Source: Alteriqipengyuania halimionae (GTDB taxonomy: Bacteria > Pseudomonadota > Alphaproteobacteria > Sphingomonadales > Sphingomonadaceae). From it: DNA of 64,000 nt. The notes below the pieces were generated by a model. That model saw only the letters and a program-made list of their open reading frames with translations, had not been told where the DNA came from and searched no databases. Below are positions 53,308 to 62,514 of the stretch, in pieces. Position 1 is the first letter of the stretch. Every line of letters starts with the position of its first letter. The stretch lies in NCBI RefSeq assembly GCF_009827575.1, contig NZ_WTYR01000001.1:2515001-2579000 (forward strand). The letters are read 5' to 3'. A program made the position numbers and the translations under genes.

Positions 53308-54243
53308 ATGAAAATCATGTCGGCCAATTCGAACCTGCCGCTGGCGCGGGCGATTGCGGGCTATCTCGAAATGCCGCTGACCGATGCGTCAGTCCGCCGT
53401 TTTGCCGACGAGGAAATCTTCGTCGAGATCCACGAGAACGTGCGCGGCGAAGACGTGTTCGTGCTGCAATCGACCAGCTATCCGGCGAACGACAACCTCA
53501 TGGAATTGCTGATCTGCATCGACGCGCTGCGCCGCGCATCGGCGCGCCGGATCACCGCCGTGATCCCCTATTTCGGCTATGCCCGGCAGGATCGCAAACC
53601 GGGGCCGCGCACGCCGATCTCGGCCAAATTGGTGGCAAACCTGATCACCGAAGCGGGCGCCGATCGTGTGCTGTCGGTCGATCTTCACGCCGGCCAGATC
53701 CAGGGCTTCTTCGATATCCCGACCGACAACCTCTACGCTGCGCCGGTGATGGCAGCGGACATCCAAGCCCGCTACGGCGACCAGGACCTGATGGTGGTCT
53801 CGCCCGATGTGGGCGGCGTGGTTCGCGCGCGCGCCCTGGCCAAGCGGCTCGACAACGCTCCGCTGGCAATCGTCGACAAGCGCCGCGACCGCCCGGGTGA
53901 AAGCGAAGTGATGAACATCATTGGCGACGTGAAGGATCGCCACTGCATCCTGATCGACGACATCATCGATTCGGGTGGCACGCTGTGCAACGCCGCCGAA
54001 GCGCTGCTCGAAAAGGGCGCGAAGTCGGTCGCCGCCTACATCACCCACGGCGTGCTCTCGGGCGGCGCGGTAGCGCGAGTCGACAAGAGCTCGCTCACCG
54101 AACTGGTCGTCACCGACACCATCCGCGCGACCGATCCGGCCAATGACAGCAAGCGCATCCGCTACCTGACCATCGCCCCGCTGATTGGCGAAGCCGTCCG
54201 CCGCATCGCCGACGAAAGCTCGGTCTCGAGCCTGTTCGACTGA
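53308..54243 (+). CDS. prs: Ribose-phosphate pyrophosphokinase
   Basis: Makes PRPP from ribose 5-phosphate and ATP, the donor used by Apt and purine, pyrimidine, His and NAD synthesis. The 311-residue protein shows [58 protein letters not shown] and the PRPP-loop [21 protein letters not shown] at 53308; the longer frame beginning 53008 overlaps glpX. 86 bases after glpX, and the next gene (HisN-like) begins one base after its stop, suggesting the prs-phosphatase pair is a short operon. Confidence 0.96.
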   Translation: MKIMSANSNLPLARAIAGYLEMPLTDASVRRFADEEIFVEIHENVRGEDVFVLQSTSYPANDNLMELLICIDALRRASARRITAVIPYFGYARQDRKPGPRTPISAKLVANLITEAGADRVLSVDLHAGQIQGFFDIPTDNLYAAPVMAADIQARYGDQDLMVVSPDVGGVVRARALAKRLDNAPLAIVDKRRDRPGESEVMNIIGDVKDRHCILIDDIIDSGGTLCNAAEALLEKGAKSVAAYITHGVLSGGAVARVDKSSLTELVVTDTIRATDPANDSKRIRYLTIAPLIGEAVRRIADESSVSSLFD

Positions 54244-54244
54244 C

Positions 54245-55048
54245 GTGTCGCCCGCCGATGACCTGAAACTGGCGCACGGTCTTGCCGATGCTGCGGGTGA
54301 AGCCATCCGCCCACTGTTTCGCGGCGATTGGTCGAGCGAGCGCAAAGCCGACAAATCGCCCGTCACCGAGGCCGACAAGGCCGCCGAAGCCGCGATTCGG
54401 TCCATTCTGGAGGCCGAGCGGCCTGATGACGGGATCCATGGTGAGGAGTACGGGCTTTCGAACGAGAGTGCCGGGCGGCGCTGGGTGCTCGATCCGATCG
54501 ACGGGACGATCAGCTTCATGGCCGGGCGGCCGATCTTCGGTACGCTGATCGCGCTGTTGCAGGATGGTTGGCCGGTGCTCGGCATCATCGACCAGCCGAT
54601 CGCCAGGGAGCGCTGGGCGGCACGAATCGGCGAGGCGACGACCTTCAACGGCGCGCCAGTGCGCACGCGCGCCTGCAAATCGCTTGACGACGCGGTGCTC
54701 GCCACCAGCAGCCCGCATTACTTCACCCCCGACACCGCCGAAGCCTACATGCAGCTCGCCGCCGCGGTTGGCGGCAACGAGCGGCAGGGCACGATCGTCT
54801 ATGGCGGCGATTGCTACAATTACGGCCTGCTCGCCAGCGGCCACATCGACGTGGTCTGCGAGGCCGGGCTGGCGGTTTACGATTACGCCGCGCTGGTGCC
54901 GGTGGTCGAAGGCGCGGGCGGCACGGTCAGCGACTGGCAGGGCAATCCGCTTGATGCCGATAGCGATGGCACCATGCTCGCGCTCGGCGACCCGGCGCGG
55001 CTCGAAGACGTGCTGGAAAAGATGGCACCGCACGCGCACGACCATTGA
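54245..55048 (+). CDS. Inositol monophosphatase-superfamily phosphatase, HisN-like
   Basis: A 267-residue IMPase-superfamily enzyme resembling the histidinol-phosphate phosphatases (HisN) of actinobacteria and alphaproteobacteria. The metal motif is VLDPIDGTISFMAGRPIFGT. The preceding acidic GIHGEEYGLSNES supplies the first Glu pair, and the C-terminal DVVCEAGLAVYDYAALVPVV replaces the usual GxWDxA motif by VYDYAA. GTG at 54245 starts it one base after prs; the open frame upstream lies inside prs. A second, CysQ-like superfamily member sits at 15745. Substrate is inferred only. Confidence 0.82.
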   Translation: MSPADDLKLAHGLADAAGEAIRPLFRGDWSSERKADKSPVTEADKAAEAAIRSILEAERPDDGIHGEEYGLSNESAGRRWVLDPIDGTISFMAGRPIFGTLIALLQDGWPVLGIIDQPIARERWAARIGEATTFNGAPVRTRACKSLDDAVLATSSPHYFTPDTAEAYMQLAAAVGGNERQGTIVYGGDCYNYGLLASGHIDVVCEAGLAVYDYAALVPVVEGAGGTVSDWQGNPLDADSDGTMLALGDPARLEDVLEKMAPHAHDH

Positions 55049-55147
55049 GGCGATACGTTCCTCGATCTCATATCTGTTTCGTTCAGATTTCTCGCCCTAA
55101 AGCTTTCAAGTCCGCTTATCGGCGGTCTTGGAACAGAGGGTAAGCTC

Positions 55148-55777
55148 ATGAAGAAATTGCTGCTGGCGGCGACCGGTGTCGCCTTGCTTCCGCTCCCCGC
55201 GCACGCGCAGGATGCCGACGAATATTACGACGACGAACCGGTCGTCACCGCGCGCGATGGCCTACGCATCGAAGGCCGCGTCCTGTGGGAACGCATCAAC
55301 GATCCGGATGAAGCGGCGCTGATCAATTACGAACTCGGCTCGGGCGTCGGCTTCGGCGGCGAGATCGGCTACGACGTTGCGGTCAGCGACAGCGTCGTGG
55401 TCGGTCCGTTCGTCAGCTACGAAGCGTCGAGCGTGGAGGAATGCGATTTCGACCTGTGCGTATCGAGCGACGGCTATCTCGCGGCGGGCTTGCATGCCGG
55501 CTTTGCGCTTGGGCCCACCAGCCAGGTCTATGGGAAGCTCGCCTATTCGCAGCAGACGATCGACGTCGAAGGGATAATCGACGATCCGGTGCTCGGAGCG
55601 ATTGCCGTGAACGAAAGCGAGAGCGGCGGCGGCTTCCAGATCGCGGTCGGCTATGAACAGGGCTTCGGCCGCAACATGTACGGCCGGATCGAAATCGGCT
55701 CGGGCGAGAACCAGGACATTTACGGCTTCGATTTCCAGCGCACCCATATCGGAGCGGCATTCGGCGTCCGGTTCTGA
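55148..55777 (+). CDS. Outer-membrane beta-barrel protein
   Basis: A 209-residue secreted protein with signal MKKLLLAATGVALLPLPAHA followed by QD. The mature part alternates short polar/aromatic strands and ends in Phe (THIGAAFGVRF), the C-terminal aromatic that directs BamA insertion, so an eight-stranded barrel of the OmpW/OmpA-like or opacity type is likely. Two cysteines (ECDFDLCVS) could form a loop disulfide. The start ATG 55148 has AGAGGGTAAGCTC upstream. Ends with a clear terminator. Function unknown. Confidence 0.82.
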   Translation: MKKLLLAATGVALLPLPAHAQDADEYYDDEPVVTARDGLRIEGRVLWERINDPDEAALINYELGSGVGFGGEIGYDVAVSDSVVVGPFVSYEASSVEECDFDLCVSSDGYLAAGLHAGFALGPTSQVYGKLAYSQQTIDVEGIIDDPVLGAIAVNESESGGGFQIAVGYEQGFGRNMYGRIEIGSGENQDIYGFDFQRTHIGAAFGVRF

Positions 55778-55804
55778 TCCCGCATCTGATTTTTCAGACC
55801 ACGT

Positions 55805-55841
55805 AGGGGCGCCTTTTCCCAAGGGCGCCCCTTTCTTTTTG
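55805..55841 (+). terminator. Rho-independent terminator after the outer-membrane protein gene
   Basis: AGGGGCGCC (55805-55813) pairs with GGCGCCCCT (55824-55832) and is followed by TTCTTTTTG. Strong stem with a T-rich tail. Confidence 0.85.
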
Positions 55842-55876
55842 CGAAACCGCTGAGCCACGTGCCGCGTTGGTTCGGA

Positions 55877-56641
55877 ATGAGCGAACACAAGACCATTCTC
55901 GTCACCGGAGCAGGCAACGGCATTGGCCGCGCCACCGTCATGCATTTTCATGGGAAGGGCTGGCGCGTTGCCGGGTTCGATACGGATGGAGAGGCGCTCG
56001 GAGAATTGCGCGGCGCGCTGCGCGAAGGCGAAGCGCTGTTGGTCGAGGCCGATGTCGGTAACGAGACGGCGGTTTGCGACGCGTTCGACGAACTGAGCGA
56101 TTGGCTGGGCGACGATCCGCTCGACCTGCTGGTCAACAATGCGGCCATCGCCGATCCCTATTGCGGTCCACTGGAAGACCTCGCGCTCGCCGATTGGCAG
56201 CGCTGGATCGATGCGAGCCTGACCGCCGCTTTCCTCGTCAGCCGCTCCGCCGTCCCGCTGCTGCGGCGTGGCGAGAGCGCGAGCATCGTCAATATCTCTT
56301 CCACCCGCGCGGTGATGAGCGAACCCGATACCTTTGCCTATGCGGCGTCCAAAGGCGGGATCGACGCGCTGACCCATGCGATGGCGGTCTCGCTCGGCCC
56401 CGATATCCGCGTCAACGCGATTCGGCCCGGATGGATCGAAACCGGACCGTGGCAGAAGCAGGCCGAGCGCACCGAGCCCGATCACCGCGCAAAGGATAAC
56501 GAGCAACACCCTGCGGGACGCGTGGGGCGGACCGCGGATATCGCCGAAGCGGTCGAATATCTCCACGGCGCGGGCTTCGTGACCGGCCAGCATCTCAACG
56601 TCGATGGTGGCATGACGGTGAAGATGATCTACGAAGACTGA
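55877..56641 (+). CDS. SDR family oxidoreductase
   Basis: A 254-residue short-chain dehydrogenase. The Rossmann cofactor motif is ILVTGAGNGIGRATVMHFHG (TGxxxGIG). LLVNNAAIA stabilises the fold, and the catalytic triad is Ser in IVNISSTRAV and Tyr/Lys in FAYAASKGGIDALTH (YxxxK). FDTDGEALGELR in the cofactor loop has an Asp (FDTD) that favours NAD over NADP. The start at 55877 gives MSEHKTILVTG; the GTG at 55859 adds six residues. The next SDR gene begins two bases after its stop. Confidence 0.88.
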   Translation: MSEHKTILVTGAGNGIGRATVMHFHGKGWRVAGFDTDGEALGELRGALREGEALLVEADVGNETAVCDAFDELSDWLGDDPLDLLVNNAAIADPYCGPLEDLALADWQRWIDASLTAAFLVSRSAVPLLRRGESASIVNISSTRAVMSEPDTFAYAASKGGIDALTHAMAVSLGPDIRVNAIRPGWIETGPWQKQAERTEPDHRAKDNEQHPAGRVGRTADIAEAVEYLHGAGFVTGQHLNVDGGMTVKMIYED

Positions 56642-56642
56642 G

Positions 56643-57386
56643 ATGAGCAGCGAACTGGACGGGAAAATCGCGCTGGTAACCGGCGCGGCGCGTGGGCTGG
56701 GCTACGAGATCGCGGCGCGCCTCGCGCAGGCTGGGGCGAGCGTGTGGATCAACGGGCGCGATGCGGACGCCTTGCGCGATGCCGCTTCGCGAATCGGCAG
56801 CCGGGCCACGCCGCTGCCCTTCGACATTTCGGATGACGATGCCACGCGCGATGCCTTTGCGCGGCTCGCCGATGAAGGCGGGCTCGATATCCTCGTCAAC
56901 AATGTCGGCATGCGCGATCGCCGTCCGCTCGCCGAGCTGGAGCGTGGCGACATGTCGGCTCTGCTGGCGGTCAATCTCGTCGCACCGTTCGATCTCGCGC
57001 GGCGTGCGGTGCCGCTGATGGAACGTCGCGGATACGGACGGATCGTCAACATCACCTCGATCGCCGCCGACATCGCGCGCGGCGATGTGCTCTACACCGC
57101 GAGCAAGGGCGGGCTCGCTGCGCTGACCCGCGCACTGGCCGCCGAACTGGGGGGCAGCGCGATCACCGCCAATGCGGTCGCACCTGGCTATTTCGCCACC
57201 GACGCCAATGAGGAGATGGTCGCCGATCCGGAGATCGCCGCGCATCTGGCCCGCCGGACTTCGCTGGGCCGCTGGGGCGAGCCGCACGAGATCGCTGGCG
57301 CGGTCGCCTTCCTCGCGTCGCCGCAAGCGAGCTACATCACCGGTCAGACGCTGGCGGTCGACGGGGGCTATCTCAGCCACTTCTGA
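56643..57386 (+). CDS. SDR family oxidoreductase (FabG/gluconate dehydrogenase-like)
   Basis: A 247-residue classical SDR. The motifs are IALVTGAARGLGYEIAARLA (cofactor loop), ILVNNVGMRD, IVNITSIAADIARG (Ser) and LYTASKGGLAALTRALAAEL (Tyr-Lys). The ending PQASYITGQTLAVDGGYLSHF is standard. A basic residue in INGRDADAL suggests NADP use, in contrast with the upstream SDR. It is co-transcribed with the previous gene (two-base gap) and lies 119 bases ahead of rpmI. The substrate is unknown. Gluconate 5-dehydrogenase-like enzymes are the closest recognisable group. Confidence 0.88.
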   Translation: MSSELDGKIALVTGAARGLGYEIAARLAQAGASVWINGRDADALRDAASRIGSRATPLPFDISDDDATRDAFARLADEGGLDILVNNVGMRDRRPLAELERGDMSALLAVNLVAPFDLARRAVPLMERRGYGRIVNITSIAADIARGDVLYTASKGGLAALTRALAAELGGSAITANAVAPGYFATDANEEMVADPEIAAHLARRTSLGRWGEPHEIAGAVAFLASPQASYITGQTLAVDGGYLSHF

Positions 57387-57505
57387 CTTGCATTTCGCGC
57401 CCGAAACGCTATCTGCGCGGCCTTCACCGACACGTGAATCGGATGCCGGCCTGGCCGTTAGGGCTGCCAGGGCTGGTGTGAACGTGTCTCTGACAGGAGA
57501 TGAAA

Positions 57506-57709
57506 ATGCCCAAGCTGAAGACCAAGAGCGGCGTCAAAAAGCGCTTCAAGCTCACCGCTTCCGGCAAGGTCAAGCACGGTGTCGCCGGTAAGCGCCACCG
57601 CCTGACCAGCCATAACGCGAAGTATATCCGCCAGCAGCGCGGGACCAAGGTTCTTGCCAAGGCCGATTGGGCCGCGGTGAAGAAATGGGCCCCCTACGGA
57701 CTCGATTGA
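57506..57709 (+). CDS. rpmI: 50S ribosomal protein L35
   Basis: Small basic ribosomal protein of 67 residues, MPKLKTKSGVKKRFKLTASG with HGVAGKRHRLTSHNAKYIRQ, diagnostic for L35. The ATG at 57506 is chosen over 57500 because the AGGAG Shine-Dalgarno is directly adjacent to 57500 but at proper distance from 57506, and L35 usually begins MPKLKT. It lies 53 bases before rplT in the universal rpmI-rplT order. infC, which often precedes, is not upstream; the gene before is an SDR. Confidence 0.98.
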   Translation: MPKLKTKSGVKKRFKLTASGKVKHGVAGKRHRLTSHNAKYIRQQRGTKVLAKADWAAVKKWAPYGLD

Positions 57710-57762
57710 TTCAGCCGGGTCGGGCGAGTGCCTGACCGCGCTTTTTTAGAGAAGGATATACT

Positions 57763-58122
57763 ATGCCTCGCATCAAACGTGGCGTTACCACGCGCCAGAA
57801 GCACAAGCGGCTGCTCGACCAGGCCAAGGGCTATCGCGGTCGTCGCAAGAACACCATCCGCGTTGCGCGCCAGGCCGTCGAAAAGGCCGGCCAGTACGCC
57901 TATCGCGACCGTAAGGTTAAGAAGCGCAGCTTCCGCGCTCTGTGGATCCAGCGCATCAACGCTGCGGTCCGCGCCGAAGGTCTCACCTATTCGCAGTTCA
58001 TGCACGGCGTGAAGCTCGCCGGCATCGAGCTCGACCGCAAGGTGATGGCCGACCTCGCCATGAACGAGGGCGCCGCCTTTACGCACATCATCAAGCAGGC
58101 CAAGGATGCGCTTCCGGCCTGA
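57763..58122 (+). CDS. rplT: 50S ribosomal protein L20
   Basis: Ribosome assembly protein of 119 residues, starting [20 protein letters not shown] with [40 protein letters not shown] and [20 protein letters not shown]. Highly basic and N-terminally extended, as in L20. In many bacteria L20 represses its own operon by binding the leader, though no matching pseudoknot was checked here. Ends in a terminator at 58149 before pheS. Confidence 0.98.
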   Translation: MPRIKRGVTTRQKHKRLLDQAKGYRGRRKNTIRVARQAVEKAGQYAYRDRKVKKRSFRALWIQRINAAVRAEGLTYSQFMHGVKLAGIELDRKVMADLAMNEGAAFTHIIKQAKDALPA

Positions 58123-58148
58123 TTGATCGATGTCTTGAAATCGAAGGA

Positions 58149-58178
58149 AGCGCTGCCCCGCCGGGGTGGCGCTTTTTT
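58149..58178 (+). terminator. Rho-independent terminator after rplT
   Basis: AGCGC and GCGCT with a nested CCCC/GGGG stem (58149-58172) followed by TTTTTT. Separates the ribosomal protein genes from pheST, or acts as an attenuator. Confidence 0.8.
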
Positions 58179-58201
58179 CTTGTCCCGCTAAGAGGCCCGC
58201 C

Positions 58202-59299
58202 ATGAGCGACGATACCCAATTGAACGAAACGCTGGCGTCGATCGACGCCGCCGCCGATGCCGATGCGCTGGAGGCGATCCGTGTGTCTGCCCTGGGCAAG
58301 AAGGGCTGGGTTTCGGCCCTGCTCAAGACGCTGGGCGGGATGAGCCCTGACGAGCGCAAGGTCGAAGGCCCCAAGATCCAGGGCACCCGTGCGGCGGTGG
58401 CCGATGCGATCGCGGCGAAGAAACAGGCATTGGACGATGCCGAGCTCGAAGCTCGGCTGGCCGCCGAAACGCTCGATTTGTCGCTCCCCGCACCGGTCGC
58501 GCCCAAGGGCTCGATCCACCCGGTCAGCCGGGTGATGGAAGAGCTGGCGGAGATCTTCGCCGATCTCGGCTTCACGGTGGCGACCGGGCCGGAGATCGAG
58601 GACGACTGGCACAATTTCACCGCGCTCAACATGGCGGAGACGCACCCTGCGCGCGCCATGCACGATACGTTCTATTTCCCGGACAAGGATGCTGAAGAGC
58701 GCGCGATGCTGCTGCGCACGCATACCTCGCCGGTGCAGATCCGCTCGATGGTCGAAGGCGGCGCGCCGGTGCGGCTGATCGCGCCGGGCCGCGTCTATCG
58801 CAGCGACAGCGACGCCACGCACACGCCGATGTTCCACCAGATCGAAGGCCTGGTGATCGATAAGGACATCCATCTCGGCCATCTCAAATGGACCCTCGAG
58901 ACCTTCCTCAAGGCGTTCTTCGAAACCGAGGATATCGTGCTGCGCCTGCGCCCGTCCTATTTCCCCTTCACCGAGCCTTCGGTGGAGGTCGATGTCGGCT
59001 ATCGCAACGAGAAGGGGCGCCGTGTGGTCGGCGGCAATGGCGACGACGACGGGCATGACTGGATGGAATTGCTGGGCAGCGGCATGGTGAATGCGCGCGT
59101 GCTCCAATTCGCCGGGCTCGACGCATCCGAATGGCAGGGCTTCGCCTTCGGCGTCGGCGTCGATCGCCTCGCCATGCTCAAATACGGGATGGACGATCTG
59201 CGCGCCTTCTTCGACGGCGATGTGCGCTGGCTCGACCATTACGGGTTCGATCCGCTGGCCGTGCCAACCCTTTCCGCCGGTGTGGGAGAACAGGCATGA
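58202..59299 (+). CDS. pheS: Phenylalanyl-tRNA synthetase alpha subunit
   Basis: Catalytic subunit of the (alpha-beta)2 PheRS. The 365-residue protein has an N-terminal coiled coil ([20 protein letters not shown]), then the class II motif 1 region [19 protein letters not shown], motif 2 [20 protein letters not shown] and motif 3 [23 protein letters not shown] at 58202 is chosen; the longer start at 58166 adds [12 protein letters not shown] before the family N-terminus. The stop overlaps the pheT ATG (ATGA). Confidence 0.97.
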   Translation: MSDDTQLNETLASIDAAADADALEAIRVSALGKKGWVSALLKTLGGMSPDERKVEGPKIQGTRAAVADAIAAKKQALDDAELEARLAAETLDLSLPAPVAPKGSIHPVSRVMEELAEIFADLGFTVATGPEIEDDWHNFTALNMAETHPARAMHDTFYFPDKDAEERAMLLRTHTSPVQIRSMVEGGAPVRLIAPGRVYRSDSDATHTPMFHQIEGLVIDKDIHLGHLKWTLETFLKAFFETEDIVLRLRPSYFPFTEPSVEVDVGYRNEKGRRVVGGNGDDDGHDWMELLGSGMVNARVLQFAGLDASEWQGFAFGVGVDRLAMLKYGMDDLRAFFDGDVRWLDHYGFDPLAVPTLSAGVGEQA

Positions 59300-61695
59300 A
59301 ATTCTCGCTCGAATGGCTGAAATACTACCTCGACACCGAGACGAGTGCCGCCGAAATCGCCGACACGCTCAACGCCATCGGCCTTGAAGTCGAAGGGGTG
59401 GAAGACCCCGCCGAACGGCTCGCGGGCTTCCGCGTGGCCGAGGTGCTGACGGCCGAGAAACACCCCGATGCCGACAAGCTGCAGGTCCTCACCGTCGATA
59501 CCGGTGAAGGCGATCCGTTGCAGGTGGTCTGCGGCGCACCCAATGCGCGTGCGGGGATGAAAGGCGTGCTCGGCCTGCCCGGTGCGGTCGTGCCCGCCAA
59601 CGGGATGGAATTGCGCAAGAGCGCGATCCGCGGGGTCGAATCGAACGGCATGATGTGTTCGGTGCGCGAACTCGAACTCGGCGACGAGCATGACGGGATC
59701 ATCGAGCTTCCCGGCGATGCGCCGGTGGGTGAGAGCTTCGCCGATTACAGCGACTCGTCTCCGATCTTCGATGTCGCGATCACGCCAAACCGCCCCGATT
59801 GCATGGGCGTGATGGGCATCGCGCGCGATCTCGCCGCGGCGGGCATCGGCACGTTCAAACCGGTCGAGGTGCCAGCGATCGAGGGTGAAGGCGCGTGCCC
59901 GGTCGAGGTGCGGATCGAGGATAGCGAGGGTTGTCCCGCCTTCCACGCCCGCGTCATCCGCGGCGTGACCGATGGGGCCTCGCCCGAATGGATGCAGAAG
60001 CGGCTGATCGATGCGGGCCAGCGCCCGATTTCGGCGCTGGTTGATTGCACCAATTACCTGATGCTCGCCTGCGGGCGTCCGGCGCATGTCTACGATCTCG
60101 CCAAGCTCTCGGGCCCGGTGGTGGCCCGCAGGGCCAACGACGGCGAAACCGTCGAGGCGCTCAAAGGCAAGACCTACACGCTCGACGACAGCATGACCGT
60201 GATCGCCGACGATGAGGGCGTGCACGATATCGGCGGGATCATGGGCGGCGAGCACAGCTCGGTGAGTGATGGGACCACTGACGTGCTGCTCGAAATCGCC
60301 TATTTCGAACCCGAAGCGATCGGGGTGACCGGGCGCAAGCTCGGCCTCGCCACCGATGCCCGCACCCGGTTCGAGCGCGGAGTCGATCCCGAATTCCTCG
60401 ACGACGGCCTGGCCCTGTTGACCGACCTGATCGTGAAGTCTTGCGGCGGCGAGCCGAGCGAGGCGGTTCGCGTGGGCGAGACCGATACCGAATGGCAGGT
60501 GCTCGGCTTCGATCCCGATCTCACCCGCACGTTGGGCGGTATCGATATCGCCGAGGACGAGCAGCGCCGTATCCTCGAAGCGCTCGATTTTCGGGTCGGC
60601 ACCAACAAGCGTGCATGGGACGTATGGGTGCCGCCGCGTCGACACGACATCGACAACCTGCCGGACCTGGTCGAGGAAGTCATCCGCATCCATGGGCTCG
60701 ACAAGGTCGAGAGTGTGGCGCTCCCGCGCGCCGATGGCGTTGCCCGACCAACTGCAATCGCCGAGCAGAAGCTCGAGCGCAAGGTGCGCCGCGCCGCTGC
60801 CGCGCGAGGGCTGCACGAGGCGGTCACCTGGTCGTTCCTGCCGACCGACGTGGCCGAGCGTTTCGCCGAAGATTCGACGCAGCTCTGGTCGCTCGCCAAT
60901 CCGATTTCGGAAGACATGAAGACGATGCGGCCGTCGCTGTTGCCCGGGCTGCTGATGGCGGTGCAGCGCAATCTCGATCGCGGTGCGAGCGCGCTGCGCC
61001 TGTTCGAGCTGGGCCGCCGCTATGGCCGGGGTAAGAACGGCGCGAGCGACGAGCGGCTGACGCTGGGCGCGGTGCTGGCAGGCGACAAGACGCCGCGCGG
61101 CTGGGCCACCGGCAAGGCGCAGGGCTTCGATGCCTACGATGCCAAGGCCGAAGCAATGGCGCTGCTCGCGGCGGCTGGCGCGCCGGTCGACAATCTGATG
61201 GTGATGGGCGAGGCTGGGGGGCAATGGCATCCCGGCCAGTCGGGCACGCTGCGGCTGGGGCCGAAGAATGTCCTCGCGCGCTTCGGCATGCTCCATCCGC
61301 GACTGACCGATAGCTTCGATATCGATCGTCCGGTCGCGGCGGTGGAGATCTATCTCGATGCGCTGCCCAAGGGTCGGAAATCCGATTTCGCGCGCCCGGC
61401 CTATACGCCGCCCGCGCTCCAGGCGGTCACTCGCGATTTCGCCTTCCTGTTCGATGCCGACAAGCCCGCGTCCGACCTGCTGCGGGCGGTGAAAGGCGCA
61501 GACAAGAAGCACATCGTCGATGCGCAGATTTTCGACGACTTCCGCGGTGCGGGCGTGCCCGAAGGAAAGCGCTCGCTGGCGATCGAAGTCACGCTGCAGC
61601 CCGGTGAGAAGAGCTTCACCGAGGACGAACTCAAGGCGATGTCGGACGCGATCACCGCTGCGGCCGCCAAGCAGGGCGGGGAGCTGAGAGCATGA
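59296..61695 (+). CDS. pheT: Phenylalanyl-tRNA synthetase beta subunit
   Basis: Editing and tRNA-binding subunit, 799 residues. [20 protein letters not shown] begins the tRNA-binding EMAP-like domain with [20 protein letters not shown]. The B3/B4 editing domain follows, with [19 protein letters not shown] and [20 protein letters not shown]. Then come the B5 region ([20 protein letters not shown]), a catalytic-like core, and the C-terminal ferredoxin-fold anticodon-binding domain ([20 protein letters not shown]). The overlapping starts and ends on both sides keep it in the pheS-pheT-SDR unit. Confidence 0.97.
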   Translation: MKFSLEWLKYYLDTETSAAEIADTLNAIGLEVEGVEDPAERLAGFRVAEVLTAEKHPDADKLQVLTVDTGEGDPLQVVCGAPNARAGMKGVLGLPGAVVPANGMELRKSAIRGVESNGMMCSVRELELGDEHDGIIELPGDAPVGESFADYSDSSPIFDVAITPNRPDCMGVMGIARDLAAAGIGTFKPVEVPAIEGEGACPVEVRIEDSEGCPAFHARVIRGVTDGASPEWMQKRLIDAGQRPISALVDCTNYLMLACGRPAHVYDLAKLSGPVVARRANDGETVEALKGKTYTLDDSMTVIADDEGVHDIGGIMGGEHSSVSDGTTDVLLEIAYFEPEAIGVTGRKLGLATDARTRFERGVDPEFLDDGLALLTDLIVKSCGGEPSEAVRVGETDTEWQVLGFDPDLTRTLGGIDIAEDEQRRILEALDFRVGTNKRAWDVWVPPRRHDIDNLPDLVEEVIRIHGLDKVESVALPRADGVARPTAIAEQKLERKVRRAAAARGLHEAVTWSFLPTDVAERFAEDSTQLWSLANPISEDMKTMRPSLLPGLLMAVQRNLDRGASALRLFELGRRYGRGKNGASDERLTLGAVLAGDKTPRGWATGKAQGFDAYDAKAEAMALLAAAGAPVDNLMVMGEAGGQWHPGQSGTLRLGPKNVLARFGMLHPRLTDSFDIDRPVAAVEIYLDALPKGRKSDFARPAYTPPALQAVTRDFAFLFDADKPASDLLRAVKGADKKHIVDAQIFDDFRGAGVPEGKRSLAIEVTLQPGEKSFTEDELKAMSDAITAAAAKQGGELRA

Positions 61696-62441
61696 AGACC
61701 GCATTCGTCACCGGCGCGACCGCCGGCATCGGCAAGGCCACGGTAGAGGCGCTGGTCGAGGCCGGCTGGCGCTGCGTTGCCACCGGTCGCCGCCAGGAAC
61801 GCCTCGATACGCTGGTCGAGCAGCTCGGGTCGGACAAGGTCCACCCTTGCGTGTTCGACGTGCGCGACGAGGCGGCGATGGATGCTGCGATCGCGGCGCT
61901 GCCCGATGACTTCGCGGGCATCGACCTGCTGGTGAACAATGCCGGGCTCGCGCAGGGCCTCGCACCCGCGCAGGAAGCCGATCTCGACGATTGGCAGACG
62001 ATGATCGATACCAATGTCTCTGCCATGGTCCGGCTGACGCGCAAGCTTCTGCCCGGGCTGGTGGAGCACAAGGGCGCGATCGTCACGATCGGCTCGGTGG
62101 CGGGCAGCTACGTCTATCCGGGCGGCAATGTCTATGCCGGGTCGAAGGCGTTCGCTAACCACTTCACCCTGGCGCTGCGCGCCGATCTGCACGGCACAGG
62201 GGTGCGCGTGACCTCGATCGAGCCGGGCATGGTCGAAACCGAATTCACTACCGTTCGCACGGGTAGCAAGCAAAAGTCCGACGAGTTCTACGCCGGCACG
62301 AATCCGATGACGGGCGAGGATATCGCGGCAACGATCCGCTGGATCGCCGAATTGCCGCCGCACCTCAATATCAACCGGCTGGAGATCATGCCGGTAACGC
62401 AGGATTTCGCAGGCTTCCGCGTCGCCCGCGACGAAGGCTGA
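61692..62441 (+). CDS. SDR family NAD(P)-dependent oxidoreductase (YdfG-like)
   Basis: A 249-residue SDR of the 3-hydroxy acid dehydrogenase/YdfG subgroup. The cofactor loop is TAFVTGATAGIGKATVEALV with TGRRQERLDTL (Arg after the strand suggests NADP). The other motifs are LLVNNAGLAQG, IVTIGSVAGSYVYPGGNVYA with Ser and Tyr, SKAFANHFTLALRADL, and the group-specific end INRLEIMPVTQDFAG. In E. coli YdfG acts on L-allo-threonine, serine and 3-hydroxy acids. It overlaps pheT by four bases and ends in a terminator. Confidence 0.9.
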   Translation: MKTAFVTGATAGIGKATVEALVEAGWRCVATGRRQERLDTLVEQLGSDKVHPCVFDVRDEAAMDAAIAALPDDFAGIDLLVNNAGLAQGLAPAQEADLDDWQTMIDTNVSAMVRLTRKLLPGLVEHKGAIVTIGSVAGSYVYPGGNVYAGSKAFANHFTLALRADLHGTGVRVTSIEPGMVETEFTTVRTGSKQKSDEFYAGTNPMTGEDIAATIRWIAELPPHLNINRLEIMPVTQDFAGFRVARDEG

Positions 62442-62461
62442 CAACAAACCGGACTGATACG

Positions 62462-62497
62462 AAAAGGGGCGACGCATCGCTGCGCCGCCCCTTTTTT
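62462..62497. terminator. Bidirectional terminator between the SDR and TonB receptor genes
   Basis: AAAAGGGGCG (62462-62471) pairs with CGCCCCTTTT (62486-62495), with CGCA/TGCG nested inside (one mismatch), followed by TT. The A/T tracts on both sides suit both convergent transcripts. Confidence 0.82.
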
Positions 62498-62514
62498 GTG
62501 CGTGTGTCTGTCGA

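Noticed and set aside
54245-55048. Considered this and the gene at 15745 as recent duplicates
   Set aside because: They share only superfamily motifs; the sequences and metal-loop variants differ too much for a recent duplication.
59239-61704. Long minus-strand ORF (821 codons) opposite pheT
   Set aside because: Antisense shadow of pheT; composition and lack of motifs indicate an artefact of high GC.
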